A stretch of DNA of 64,000 bases from Cristatella mucedo (GCA_009760855.2 WPIO01000055.1:124001-188000), one strand, 5' to 3'. Shown: positions 30,213 through 41,499, counted from the stretch's first letter. Made by a program: numbers and translations. The notes: generated from the sequence alone by a model not told the origin.

Positions 30213-31062
30213 ATGGCCGCGCTGTGCCGGCGCCTGGTCGGCGGGTGCCTTCGATTCCGCCTGCAGGCCAGCATTCAGGGTGCGGCTGTGGTCGAACGCG
30301 AGCGCGACTTCGGTGGCGTGAAAAATTCGCTCTCGTTCTTTCGTACTGGTGACCGTCGATACGCTGCGACCGCCGCTGTCGGCAAGCCGCACTGCAATGT
30401 TGGTACTATCGGTCACGTTGACCACGGCAAGACGACGTTGTCCTCTGCAATCACGCTGGTCTTGGCTGCAGCTGGCAAGGCCGCCCCGATGAAGTATGAA
30501 GATATCGACCGGGCTCCAGAAGAGAAAGCTCGCGGAATCACCATCAATGCCTGCCACTTGGGCTACGAGTCGGACAAGAGGCACTACGCGCATACCGACT
30601 GCCCTGGACACATTGACTACATCAAGAACATGATTTGCGGTGCCAATCAAATGGATGCAGCCATACTGGTCGTGTCTGCTGCTGACGGCGTAATGCCGCA
30701 GACGCGAGAGCACCTCCTTCTCACCAAGCAGATCGGCGTCGGGAAAGTAGTGGTGTACATTAATAAGATTGATCTGGTCGACAGCGAGACTGTGGAACTA
30801 GTAGAGCTGGAAGTGCGGGACCTTCTGGATGAGTTCGACTTGGATGGAAGTAACGTGCCGTTCGTATGCGGCTCAGCTAAGCATGCCATGGAAGGCACTC
30901 GACCGGATATCGGTGAGCAGTCTATTCTTAAACTGGTGCAGACATTGGACGACTACATTCCAACGCCGATTCGAAACGTAGACGGCCCATTACTGCTTCC
31001 AGTGGAGCAAGCGTTCTCAGTTCCTGGTCGTGGTACGGTGGCTGTGGGCACCATCGAGAGAG
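30213..31062 (+). CDS. TUFM: TUFM exon 1 (presequence, GTPase domain, start of domain 2)
   Basis: 850 bp. It ends in TIER plus the first base of Gly at the strong donor 'gtaagtag'. It contains all five GTP-binding motifs. The substitution [13 protein letters not shown], in place of the more usual GHADYVKNMI, is a mild departure. Confidence 0.96.
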
Positions 31063-34000
31063 GTAAGTAGGTAGCTATGTCTCCTCGTCCGGTGCCTTTT
31101 AATGTGGGCATTCTGGCCCTATCCAGGCGCCGCATGCTGGTTCTCCGATCGTATTACTCGCTAAGTAGCAGTGCTATAGATGCAAAGAAGGCGTCAGGCT
31201 GTGTAGAAAAAGGGTAAATTATTTCTGCCGCGATGTACTTTTTAGTCACTGTGTTTATAATGAGTAGATAGCATTGACCAGTCGCCAAACTCCCGGTATG
31301 GCGATAGCTAGATGCTGCAATACAAGTTTCTCGCCAGCTATGCAGTATCGTCTAGAAGGTGCATGCAGCATACTTAGCATTCAAAGCAAATCAGTAAACA
31401 ATATAAAAAATATTAGATGATTCAACAGCCTCATTTGCGTAATGGCAAAAGAGTTTTAACGGCTATCACCAGGTAGGCCATGCTTGTTTTAAATGATGAC
31501 ATTCGTGAATCCATAATTTATTTATTATAAATAATGCATGTCATGATTGAATTATCTATGAAACCATTAACGTGGTCATAATATTTGAGCAGGATCGTTT
31601 CCAAACCGTTGTACTATCTCGTACAAATTTTGCAGTTTTTGCATGAGACTATCTGGGAGGTACTGCTAACTTTAACTCGGCTTCTATTTGCTTTCCTGTT
31701 GTCCTTTTCAAGCAGAATGGACTTGGACTCATCAGTCCATGGGATTATGATGCCAGTCATCTGCCGTGAAGAAAGTGTACAGTAGGGTCCTTAAGAGCCC
31801 ATCCAGTTCATGTTTCTTGATGAGCATTTAGTGCGTTTAGCGACCCTCGAGAATGTAGCTTATTAGCCTCTTTTGCAATACATCCTTTGTCGACGCTCTT
31901 TCATTAATGACTACTGCTGACCCTAACAGCTCGCAAGCCATCGCTTCCCACACTTTAACACCCATCACATTCAGGCTTTGGTCGAAACTGCGACAGCGTG
32001 TTACCAGTGGTAACAATAATCTATCGCCCGACCTCCAGGTACCAAGTCTTCTGTAATTCCAGGATTTGCTCTGATTTCTATTTAGTGTGCCAGAAATCGT
32101 CTCTCTTCCTCGTATTGGGTAATTTGAAATAATTCATTCCGATTGCTCAACTGGCCTCTTAAGTGTCAAATTGTGTACCCTGACTTGATTCATTTTCTTG
32201 TGTGGCTAATTTGCACAGCCTCACTCGCACCTCACGCTTGCCTCACCAAATATTCTCCCACAAGTGTATGCTGGCAACTCCTATTACTACAAAATTCTGC
32301 TCGTCTAACCACTCGTGAATCTAATTTAGTCGGTTTTTTGTGTCCCTGTCTATATCCAGAATCATTTGTGAATCACAAAACCTTAATTGCCTTGTCCTTG
32401 ATGTAGTCCGAAAAAATATCCTCCTCACCCTTACACTACTCAATCCTCCGCCCGACCTGTCCTCACCTGTACAATGCTTCAGCACGACACTTCTTGACGA
32501 GTTTGCTTCTTTGAGTTAGCATTCTGTGTGCCCTCGCCCAGATAGCTAATGGTTTACTGCAGGCATGAACTAGCTATCAGAACTAAGCTAAAGCTTGAGA
32601 AAACATGCAACAGATTAGGGCTGTCTGTCCATCGACTGGCATACGAGGACTATTTTAGATCTTATCATCTGTCGATCGTGTTTCCTTTGCAGCAAATGTA
32701 AAGCGCCTAGAAAGAGAAGAGTTCTCTGAGGTCGCTTTATCAAATGTATTGTTATTATTATTATTCAAGCTGTGGCTAACTCTAGCTTTTATAAAAAAAA
32801 AAAAGTCGATTCACCGATGCGCAATCCAAAAATGCTAGTGTCGACCATCATCCATCTCCTTTACCTCGGTAAGGTCAGCACTTTATTGATCTCTATGGCG
32901 ACCAAGCCGATCTCTTCTCTCACTTTTTTTGTCGTCAAGATGGATAAGATCAGAGTTTCCAACCTTAAGATGGCATCCCTGCTGGAATCCTCTCCCTCAT
33001 TTATGTGCAACTGCTCCATATCGACCTTCAAGCCTTTCACTAGTGGCCTCTTGAAGTTGATCTCCCAGTCTATGAATACTACTAGCCCCCTATACCCCTA
33101 CCCACCGTTCTCCTTCTGGGATGCATAGATTTGCTGCCGTGCATAACTATTATCACAAATATTTCCGTACTCTGTTTTCGCGCCGGCCCCCCTGCACATT
33201 AAAAAAAAAAAATAATTGTTAGGCCACTCGTTAGGAAGGCAGCTGAGCACTTGCTGTTCTGTCTGCCTACTGAGTGTCCTATCAAGGACACGCGAAAGAG
33301 TAGTAGCAGACCAGCTACATTCTTATATCAAAACTTGAAACCTAGTAAGTTCGAGTCAGGTTTTGCAGCTCATTGCTGCTCAAAGTAAGCACTGCTGCGA
33401 GTGTATAGTGGCCTTCTCAGGAATGCAGACTTACATAGTTCGCCTGCTTATTTTGCTGGATCTTTTGGCAGCATTTGATGCATGTTGATCATCTTTTCCT
33501 TCTCAGGGATCTCTCAGTCACAATAGATATTCTTCTTCTGGCCGACGTAGTCGCCAAGCACAACCCAGGCTTTCATTTGTGTGCAGATGACTCTGTATGA
33601 AGGTTTTTGTCACTCACTTTTAGGTCCCTTCATTTTCTGGTTCCAGCTAACCTATCAGAACTACTTCGCAACCAGGCTAACCATCGTACCACCCACACTT
33701 CTGACTCAAGTTGGTTAGCAATGCCTCAAACGAACCGAAAATCCTTTGGAGACCGTGCCATTAGTTCGTATGCTTATTTAGCCTGGAACTCACCCTCAAC
33801 TGACGTCACAACATTCCTGAATTGAAATTTCAAAAGAAGCTAAAAAGTGCTCCAGTTTCTAACAGCATTTGCTGGGTCCTTATGGCAGCCGTGATGGCAC
33901 ACTAGGTAAGGTGGTTGCTTTCACGACCTCGGTCCCGAGGTCGTGGGTTCGATTCCTGAAGTGGGCGATTCTTTATCGCCACTGCAAGCAGTGGCGATAG

Positions 34001-37000
34001 CCGTAAAGGCTCTTCTGTAAAGGTTCTTCTTTATACAAAAAGAGGCTGTTTGATCAGCTAGGATTTGTTTGTTTGTTATTTGTTTGTCCTTTGTTCTTGT
34101 GCATACTGTCGCTGTGCTTGCTACCACATTTGCTTGTTGACACTTAGCATGTTACCTCTCACCCAATGATCACGTTTCTTTTACAGTATGTTTGAAGTGC
34201 CTATAAAGAGATTAAGTTCACCGAGTGCACTATTCAAATTCATTATTACTATTATTACGCTGACCTGCAAGGCCCGCCACGACTTGGCTCCTTCATACCT
34301 AGCTGAACTGCTGCATCAGTTTCAGCCTGTTCGCGCCCTCAGGTCCTGTGTGGACGATAAATTAGCTGTCCCATTCCTCCGCTTAAAGACAGTTGGCGAC
34401 AGAAGCTTTAGCTCTGCATGTCCTAGATTGAGGAACTCGCTTCCACAATTCTTACGCGACGACAACTACTCTCCTACTGCCGACTATGGCTCATCCTTTT
34501 CAGCGGTCCTGAGCTGCTACTTCCATTCTACTCACTACCTCAACTGCTCTCCTGACTCTGCTATGCTTCCCACATTCTCTTTGTTGCGTGAGACGAAGTC
34601 AGTTGGCTACCGAATGCGTACCGAAAGCCGCTTAGGCTGTGAGTGCGCTATACAAAACTCTCCTGCTTAACACCCACACGGTCTTAATGACTTTGTGGAG
34701 TTACTGACGGAGATACGTTACATTACATTACTATTAGTACTGTTATTATTATCACCTGTGCTGTGATTCCTTCCCCTCTTCCAACAGACTGACTGATTCG
34801 GCCCATATTTCGAGTGCTTAGAAAGAGACCTAGTTCTCTTAGGGTGCTATGCAACTGTTATATTGTTATATTGTTGTTATAACTGTCATTGGTCACCACT
34901 TCATGTCTTTCATGGGCAGCCAGACCAGCCTGTCGTGCATCCATTCCTTATGCCGAAAGGCTCGCATGAGTATAATGTATCGCTTGTTGGCAGAGTTTTT
35001 AGTGTCTGGCTTCTGGAGTCTGGCTTTTTGCTCTCGCCCACTTCATGCAGGGCATACTGCTAGCTAACAACAGAAAGGTTTGGCAAGGGCCCGATTTTGA
35101 GCTTAGTAACATGGCGTTAAATATTATTATTTGGGCTAGGCATCAGTATTGGTTAGTGCCTTACTTTACCTAATTGAACATCTAATGGAAGGCTTGCTGG
35201 AAGCCAATGGCTTGACCACCAGAGTTGCATTAGTGGTAAGGTGCTTGCAATTCATGGCCGACGTTGTGGTTTTGAGTCCTCCCAGAGACAAATCTTTATT
35301 GCCAGCTGCCAGCCACTAGGGCTTTTCTGCAACTGTATACATTCGGCTGGCTAATCAGCTGCTTTGTGTGTATATGACTTTGTTAGTCCAAGATATCCTG
35401 AGTTTTAGGGGTGGCAAGGAGCTTGGGGGGACACCGGCATAATTGATCGGTTTCTATGGAACACGTACGAGCATGCCTAGGATCATATGGTGACACTGCC
35501 TGGTTTCAGTTGAGGAACTGTGCCAAAATCAGGGCCTGTATAGGCAAGACAATTCGGGCTTATTTAGACAGGGCACATCTAAGTTGGTCCGTGCATTTGT
35601 GACGTCCAGTCTTGACTCATTTAACTCACTGCTTGCTGGTCTACCGGCGTGTGCAATCAGGCGCTTACACCTGGTGCAAAACTCTGCAGCTAAGCTTGTC
35701 TGTCGTGAATGTTGCAGTTGCCACATCACACCACTTCTCGTCGACCTGTACTGGCTGCCAATCAAGCAACTTCAAGGTTTTGTCGCTCACTTTTAGGTCC
35801 CTTCATTCTTTGGCTCGAGCCTACCTATCAGATCTACTCCCCAGCAGGCCAAGCATCGTACCAACTGCTTTTCGGAATCTAATTGTTTACCAGTACCTCG
35901 TACAAACCTCAAAGCCTTTGAATACCGTGCCGTTAGTTCGTATGCTCCCAAAGGCTGGAACTCACTCCCGACTTGTGTCACGGCATCCCCTGACCTGACC
36001 ACATTTGAAAAGTGATTAAAAACTGTCCTATTTATGACAGCATTTAGTTAGTCCCTGTGATTCGTCTTTTATGTGCCTATGCATGCTGACACTGTTGCAT
36101 GCTGCCACTAACCACACTTGCATGCTGACCCTGTGCATGTCATCCCTAACCATGTTATTCTTGTTGTTTATCGAGCATGCTACCACTAACCATTCGATCG
36201 TGTTTCCTTTGCAGCAAATATAAAGCGCCTAGAAAGAGACAGAGTTCTCTTAGGGCACTTTATCAAGTGTGTTAGTATTATTATTATTATTATTATTATA
36301 ATTATTATTATCATTATACGACCCTCCGAACTGATTCACACGTTTGTGACATGGCTTATAGATTACTGCAGTCCTCTTTATGTGGTACTCGTGGCCTGTG
36401 CTTTTAATCGTCTTCGCCTGATACAGCACTCGTTTAGCTCGTCTTGTCTGTTGCCACGGTTTAGCTCCCACATCACACCATGACTATGACCTGTTTATCT
36501 GGTCTGGCAGAGAGGCCACCCGCCAGCTTCTGCGGTGTCTCCTCTGCTGCAGCACGCAGAACCTGAATTGTACAGAAAAGTTCATATGTTTATATAGGCC
36601 CAACACCCACCTCAGCCGACTGGTTATATCGCTCCATAATCGCTCTTCGTGGTTTGTTATTTTGCACACACAAAATAATTCGTTTGCCTAGACGGGATAC
36701 AGCATCCAATTTGGTCCATGCAGATGTAACGTGCCATCTGTAAGTCACTACTTTCTGGTCTACATGCCTATGGGGTAAGGCACATTCCGTTTGGATTTTC
36801 AGTCTATGCAATAAGCTTCTTTCAGGCACCTATTGTTCCAAAAATGTAGGTCCACTTAGACAGGGATAGCACAGCCAAGTTGGTTAACAAAAATACTAGC
36901 TGATTCAACAGCCTCTTTTATATGGCAAAATAAGAGCTTTTACTGCTATCACTACCGCTTGCAGTGGCAATAAAGGATCGCCCACCCCAGGATTAGAACT

Positions 37001-39470
37001 CACGACCTCGGGACCGAGGTCGTGAAAAGCAACGCCTTACCTAGTGTGCCATCACGGCTCACCAATACAGTTGTGATATCCCTTTTTGACTTCTGTGACT
37101 TATGGCTCGCAGGCCTTCCTGCCCATGCAATTAAAAGATTGCAGCCGGTGCAAAACTCGGCAGCTAGGCTTGTCTGTCGTGAGCGTGGCATGCCACGTTA
37201 CATCGCTTCTCACTGATCTGGTCCAACTAGCCGTGAATGGACGTCGAGATTTTGTCACTCACTTTCAGGTCCCTTAACTATCCTATCTCAGCCTATTTAT
37301 TCGGACTACTCCTTGATCGGACTACTCCTTGACCTGGTACTTTGAGCAGGCTCATCCCGAGCCGCCTGCTCGTCTGACTCAAGTTGCTTAGCTTTGCCTC
37401 GAACCAACCACAAATTCTTTGGAGATTGTTCCCTCCATTTACTCCCAAAGCTTGGAACTCACGCTCGACTGACGTTACGACATCTCAGACTTGACATTTA
37501 GGAAGTAGCTAAAGTACCACCTGTTCCCGACAGCATTTGCCGGGCCCTTGTGAATTGTCGTTTGTGTGCTTATGCATGCTGACGCTAGAGCTATCACTAG
37601 CCAATTTACCCACTCTAATAATTAATAATAATACTACTATTATTATTATTACTATTATGTGTGGGTTTAAGGCTTTAGCAACTTCAGCAGCCTAGTCCTT
37701 TGCTACAAACGCGGCACAGGGCTGCTGCAATTAGGAGTGACCATGCCTTCGACTGGACATGTCCATGGCATTAAATGTAGAAATGTCTATTTCATTGCCA
37801 CTAAGTGGACCTATGCACATCATCGGCCATAGCTTAGCACCTGCTGGTTCGAAGTCCAAAGCGCAACTGACTTGTTTGGAACCCCAGATACAAGTGACTC
37901 CCCATTTATTGAGTTGAGCTTTTTAGATAGCGACACATCCGGTGCCCAATCTGTAGAATTCAGGAATCGTTTATAATCTCATCTCGTAATCAGCATTTTA
38001 CTAATCAGCATTTTCGCAAGCTTACCGATCTGGCATGCACATGCTGCACTGGACACTCGGTGTTTTCTCGAGCATGACGAATCGTCTGGCAGCTCTGCTG
38101 GGCTTATTTTGGCTGCCACTGGCAACAGGTCACCTGCAAACGTGTCACTCTCAGCTGCCGGCAACAGAGTCAGCCGCCTGGTGCAGCTCACCAGGAAGGC
38201 GTGGCCGATCAATGTTTTTGTTAGGTATCCCAGAAAAAAGGCATGCCAATTAATTCATCAGAGCATTGGTCTTACCTTTCTGTGGGGATTGGAGCCTTAA
38301 GAGGCACATTTTCACTGGCAGCAGCTCAGATTCGTCCTACCCAGTCTCTGGTCTTCCAGCTGCTCTGTTGATTGCTTCAGAGCTATTACAGCACCCCACC
38401 AGCTGCTCTGTTGGTTGCTGCAGAGCTATTACAGCACCCCACCAGCAGCCCCTTCGGTGCTCAATTCTGAACTTCCTGCATTCTTATTAGTCGGTTCCCC
38501 TAATTTGTGCGATGTCCTTTTGATTTTTCTTTACGCGACCAGGCCGTTGGCGGTAGCACTTGCATGCTAGAACTTGCATGAGAGAGCTGTGCGTACGGGT
38601 AACTTCTTCAAATTGTCAGCGATGAATGTTGATTACTTGTCCCGACAGCTGGCCGGCTGCGTTTTTTTTTTGCTGTTGCTGGATGAATCGCATTTTTGGT
38701 GGCATAATGCATTTTTGTCTGCACAAGAATGGCAAACTCTGGTCAGAGCATTTTGAGCAGACGTGCTTGCTTTCGGCTTTTGTCGTATGTCGCAATAGTG
38801 CTCGTTTGAGCAATAGCTGCTGTTTGAGAAAGTGAAAGCAAAAAAATCGCCGCCACGCCAATTCATTGTGCACGTAGGTGTACTGCGAAAGGGCGCGAGT
38901 GTCGACGTGATTGGCTTTGGCCAGAAGCTGGACACGTCTGTTTCCGACATCGAAGTGTTTCACGCGTCGGTGCCGGCCGCCGAAGCCGGACAGAACGTCG
39001 GCGTGCTGCTGCGCGGCGTGCGGCCCACGCAGCTCGAGCGCGGCGCGTACGTCGCCGAGCGCGGCTCCGTGAGCCAGCATGAGCTGTTCACGGCGCAGCT
39101 GTACGTGCTCACGAGCGCCGAGGGCGGCCGCCTCAAGCCGCTGACAGACGGCTACTCGCAGCCGCTGTACAGCAGCATCTGGTCGATCAACGCCTGTGTC
39201 ATGCTGCCGCCGAAAACCATGGTCATGCCCGGCGACGTCACCACGGCCCAGGTGCTCCTGCGCAAGCCCATGGTGCTCCAGCCGGGCCAGCGCTTCTCCA
39301 TGCGCGAGAACAAGTTCACGTCGGTCACCGGCATCGTGTCGGAAGTGTCCAAGGAGATCGGCGCTCACGTGATCCAAGGCTTCAATGCGCAGAAGCCCGC
39401 AACGCACAAGCTCGAGACCAATTCGCGCTCGGCCCTGAGAAAGCTGCGCAAATTCAGCAAGGACCCGTGA
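30213..39470 (+). CDS. TUFM: Mitochondrial elongation factor Tu (TUFM), complete two-exon gene
   Basis: GTPase that delivers aminoacyl-tRNA to the mitochondrial ribosome. Exons 30213-31062 and 38878-39470 join in phase 1 to 480 aa. The N-terminus ([16 protein letters not shown]) is basic and lacks acidic residues, as expected for a mitochondrial presequence ending before [12 protein letters not shown]. GTPase motifs: G1 GHVDHGKT (67-74), G2 RGITI (107-111), G3 DCPGH with catalytic His (129-133), G4 NKID (184-187) and G5 SAK (221-223). Domains 2 and 3 follow: [45 protein letters not shown]. Residues 441-480 extend beyond the bacterial end point and are basic near the C-terminus ([11 protein letters not shown]). 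Start 30213 is chosen for its ccATGG context. The 7.8-kb intron is full of LINEs and SINEs. Confidence 0.96.
31417..31475 (-). mobile_element. SINE 3' fragment
   Basis: 'gatgattcaacagcctcatt' and 'taacggctatcaccagg' are the reverse complement of the SINE body end. The tRNA-like head is absent. Confidence 0.6.
32688..32768 (+). mobile_element. LINE family A 3'-end-only insertion
   Basis: 'ttgcagcaaatgtaaagcgc', the terminal hairpin (with one arm base changed, 'ggtcgcttt') and an ATT tail. Nothing of the ORF is present. Confidence 0.85.
32860..33095 (-). pseudogene. Unidentified coding-like stretch, possibly a transposon remnant
   Basis: On minus, about 80 codons run without a stop, starting with [15 protein letters not shown] and continuing [15 protein letters not shown] and [16 protein letters not shown]. 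Composition looks protein-like (alternating charged and hydrophobic). I do not recognise the family and see no start codon or splice sites. It lies inside the TUFM intron, antisense to it. A decayed mobile-element ORF is the simplest reading, but this is inference. Confidence 0.3.
33205..33885 (+). mobile_element. LINE family A relic, left part (interrupted by SINE)
   Basis: Starts at an AVVRPLVRK-like segment, then has decayed palm motifs and [15 protein letters not shown], a mutated [24 protein letters not shown] and [20 protein letters not shown] follow at 33607-33800. It is cut in the 3' UTR after 'gcatttgctgggtccttatg'. Confidence 0.8.
33886..34068 (+). mobile_element. tRNA-derived SINE nested in LINE family A
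   Basis: Full-length copy. It has the A-box region 'gtgatggcacactaggtaag' and a perfect 11-bp variable-arm hairpin at 33922-33945 (arms CACGACCTCGG and CCGAGGTCGTG, loop TC). The B box is 'gggttcgattcctg', and the body ends 'gatcagctaggatttg'. A short internal duplication ('taaaggctcttc', 'taaaggttcttc') occurs at 34007-34032. The host LINE's 3' UTR resumes directly after. Confidence 0.9.
34069..34258 (+). mobile_element. LINE family A relic, right part after SINE
   Basis: Continuation of the 3' UTR of the copy starting at 33205, followed by an eroded terminal hairpin ('agtgcctataaagagattaa') and an ATT tail at 34240-34258. Confidence 0.75.
34259..34738 (+). mobile_element. LINE family B 3' copy, well preserved
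   Basis: Starts within the [20 protein letters not shown] segment and continues FQPVRALRS. It carries the full 3' region with 'ccgaatgcgtaccgaaagcc' and 'gactttgtggagttactgac', and ends 'gatacgttacattacatta'. It is joined directly to the tail of a family A copy. Confidence 0.85.
34795..34875 (+). mobile_element. LINE 3' hairpin relic
   Basis: 'agtgcttagaaagagaccta' followed by 'gttctcttagggtgctatg' is a diverged form of the family A terminal hairpin, then a short TTA-type tail. Confidence 0.5.
35215..35370 (+). mobile_element. Old diverged SINE
   Basis: Weakly preserved order of SINE landmarks: 'attagtggtaaggtgcttgc' (A-box side), 'gttttgagtcctcccag' (B-box side), 'aaatctttattgcc' and 'ggctggctaatcagct' (3' end). 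Confidence 0.45.
35510..36312 (+). mobile_element. LINE family A copy with complete 3' end
   Basis: Runs from a [14 protein letters not shown]-like segment through [40 protein letters not shown] and [15 protein letters not shown], with frameshifts afterwards. The 3' UTR, hairpin (36222-36262) and long ATT tail are intact. Confidence 0.85.
36318..36890 (+). mobile_element. LINE family A relic, left part (interrupted by SINE)
   Basis: Several short RT-like blocks are out of order or duplicated, such as a 'tgattcacacgtttgtgaca' thumb segment. At 36680-36890 'gcctagacgggatacagcat' and 'acttagacagggatagcaca' repeat the same RACLDRDTxSKLV region. The element or its neighbours are rearranged. Confidence 0.55.
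36891..37060 (-). mobile_element. tRNA-derived SINE nested in LINE family A
   Basis: Full-length minus-strand copy. The plus strand shows 'tagctgattcaacagcctct', 'cgcttgcagtggcaataaag', then the variable arm 'gacctcgggaccgaggtc', and ends 'agtgtgccatcacggctc'. The LINE reverse transcriptase sequence continues on both sides. Confidence 0.9.
37061..37665 (+). mobile_element. LINE family A relic, right part after SINE
   Basis: Carries a [20 protein letters not shown]-like block, [12 protein letters not shown] and later 'caaattctttggagattgtt' (NLKSFGD region). It ends in a shortened 3' UTR without the hairpin and with an ATT-type tract at 37617-37660. A short local duplication 'cggactactccttga' occurs at 37303-37332. 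Confidence 0.75.
37670..38350. other. TUFM intron, nothing recognised
   Basis: No motif-bearing frame, SINE or LINE was recognised here. Confidence 0.45.
38358..38443 (+). repeat. 43-bp tandem duplication
   Basis: 'agctgctctgttgattgctt' at 38358 and 'agctgctctgttggttgctg' at 38401 start two adjacent 43-bp units that differ at two positions. It is 430 bp upstream of TUFM exon 2. Confidence 0.9.
38878..39470 (+). CDS. TUFM: TUFM exon 2 (domains 2-3 and C-terminal extension)
   Basis: 593 bp, strongly GC-rich at third codon positions. It reads [70 protein letters not shown] and then VTGIVSEV. A further 40 residues precede TGA. Confidence 0.95.
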
Positions 39471-39833
39471 CGCCCTTACCGCCACAACATGGGCCCCTGC
39501 CCCCGTGCTGCCCGTTTGGCCTGGCGCCGAACGATTGTCGCAAGCTCCGCCCTTCTGGCCTGCGAAGCCGCATGACCATGATGGTGAGCCGCACTGCTGT
39601 CAGCGGCGCCTGGTGCCGTGGAATGCTAGAGTGCGAACTGGAAGCTGTTGCTGCGTGTGTCCATGTGTGCGTGACGTGTCGATGGTCGCCCGGAGCAAGC
39701 AGTTTGGATGTGGTTAAGTGACTGAGGTTTTTCCCATCGCCATTGCGGGCTCAGTTCTTCTGAAACTCGCTGTGTCGACTTGCTGCGCTTCGCTGCCGGC
39801 GAAGTCCTTGCTGCTCTGCTTCAGAGCCTCATT

Positions 39834-39839
39834 AATACA
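39834..39839 (+). terminator. Possible TUFM polyadenylation signal (AATACA variant)
   Basis: No AATAAA occurs in the first 500 bp after the TUFM stop. This single-base variant, 364 bp downstream, is the best candidate I can see. Confidence 0.3.
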
Positions 39840-39954
39840 CTCTGGCTGCTGAAGCGCGTCTGTCTCAGCCGGTTTTGGGGTCTGCTGCTGATTTCGGCTG
39901 ACTAGCCATGAGACTTGCTTAGTAATCCCTCTCGGTCAGTTTGGTGGTTGCACC

Positions 39955-40035
39955 AACAATAACAATAATAATACATTTGCATATCGCCCTTAATCTCCCT
40001 CTAGGCACTTTATATATGCTGTAAAGGAAGTGCGA
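39955..40035 (-). mobile_element. LINE family A 3'-end fragment
   Basis: The plus strand shows an 'aataataata' tail, an eroded hairpin ('atcgcccttaatctccctct', 'aggcactttatata') and 'tgctgtaaagg', the reverse complement of the family 3' end. Confidence 0.7.
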
Positions 40036-40039
40036 CGAG

Positions 40040-41495
40040 AAGAATTGGTCAGAGCTTCGTTATTGCTACTGGGGTAGTAGGCGGATGGGGCTTGCACCGG
40101 AAGTGGTTGTCTCGATTGCTGCCAGTCGACTGTGATTGAGCAGCCTGTCTTGCTGAAAAGCACATGATATGTGGAATTCACTTGGGACGCACAGTAAAAG
40201 TTCCAGCAGCTATCTGCACTGTAAGCAAGGCAACTAGCTACTGGTCGGCGACTGCCTTTTACCTAATTAGAACCACAATACGATAAGACTCAAATATGGC
40301 TACAAAGTTTGGCTGAGCGTCAAGGTGACAGCTGGTTCACGAGCAAGTTACGCATTCGTTCTCATTCTTTTTTTTGTTGAAGCTCTACCCCATACTGCTA
40401 TTTTATAGGAACCGTGAATTATGTATCTCTCGGCATTTCTTGTATGGTGGCAAAGTTAATAGCTAGTAATACAGCTGAGGGTGGGCAACAAATCTGCTGC
40501 TATAGTAGGGCAACAGGCCGCTAGGTGGTAAGCTAGGTTAGTGTGGTTATAACGCAAGACTGGGGTCCATTCTACGGCCCAGTGCTCATTGGTGAGACAG
40601 TAATTGGCTCTCGGGAATTTTGGCAGTGCAGATATATTATATTCATTATTGATTACTGCAGCAACATTATTTTGGAAAGTTACAGGTCAACTCTTACGTC
40701 GATAACAAAGTTGGCAGCTTTTTTTGTTTTACTCTCTGGCAGTGAGCAACTGCTGACTGCTTGATCCCGAACTCTGTGTAGTTCGGGCTGGCAGAGCAGC
40801 TTCGATAGCAGTCTACAGAGTAAACTTTTTGAAGAGCCAATCGGTAATCTGAAAATAGCCTGTATTCAATGTACGCGATTAGAATGCCAAGGTCGAATAC
40901 ATTGCACTTGGCTCGTGTCCTTTCTCAGACAATGGCAGGTTGACTTGGGGCCATCGTGTTTTCACTCCAGTCGTCTGCTAGCCGCAGGGGGGGGGCAGCC
41001 GCAAGTGCCATAAGTCAGCCTCAGCGATGGTCTCTGCTCGGCGACCGCAATGGACGTCACGGTAGCAGCTTGGAGCCCAGTTGCAATTAAAAGCTAGCGT
41101 ACTGCACCGGCAGTACACTGGTATTTGGGTCGGTCGTGAAAGTGGTTCTTTAACAATTATGAACTCCAAAGCATAATGGAGAGTGTGCTGGCTCCCTAGT
41201 TTCGATAGCTCAATCGTTACAGCACAAAACAGAGGTTACAGGATCCTCCCTGGCTTGACGAAAATATAATCACTTAGTCTCATAGTTTTCACTCTTTCTG
41301 TGTGGCGGTTTGGCTAAAGCCGCATCAATGCTCTCCGTGTTGATTCCAGTCCGTCGTCTGTTTTGCTACGGTCATCGTTCTTGGTTGCCTTCAGCTTTGT
41401 TGCTTCGTTCTAGCTGCCTGCTACAGCTCCACCCACCCACAGAGTGGTCATGTGACATAGATTTCGTTAGGGGGATAGTGTAGCTGTGACTCCCT
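40040..41495. other. Intergenic, nothing recognised
   Basis: No gene, SINE or LINE was identified. A G-run is at 40985-40992. Confidence 0.45.
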
Positions 41496-41499
41496 AAAA

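Larger units (their letters stand above)
31063..38877 (+). other. TUFM intron 1 (7.8 kb), repeat-filled
   Basis: Contains an eroded SINE (31417-31475), LINE family A and B fragments and two SINEs nested inside LINEs, all listed separately. The stretch 31480-32685 shows nothing recognisable. The acceptor is 'tcattgtgcacgtag', which has a weak pyrimidine tract. Confidence 0.85.

Noticed and set aside
33886-34068. Functional tRNA gene
   Set aside because: A and B boxes are present, but the acceptor ends do not pair properly, the same unit recurs many times, and a conserved non-tRNA body follows. It is a SINE.
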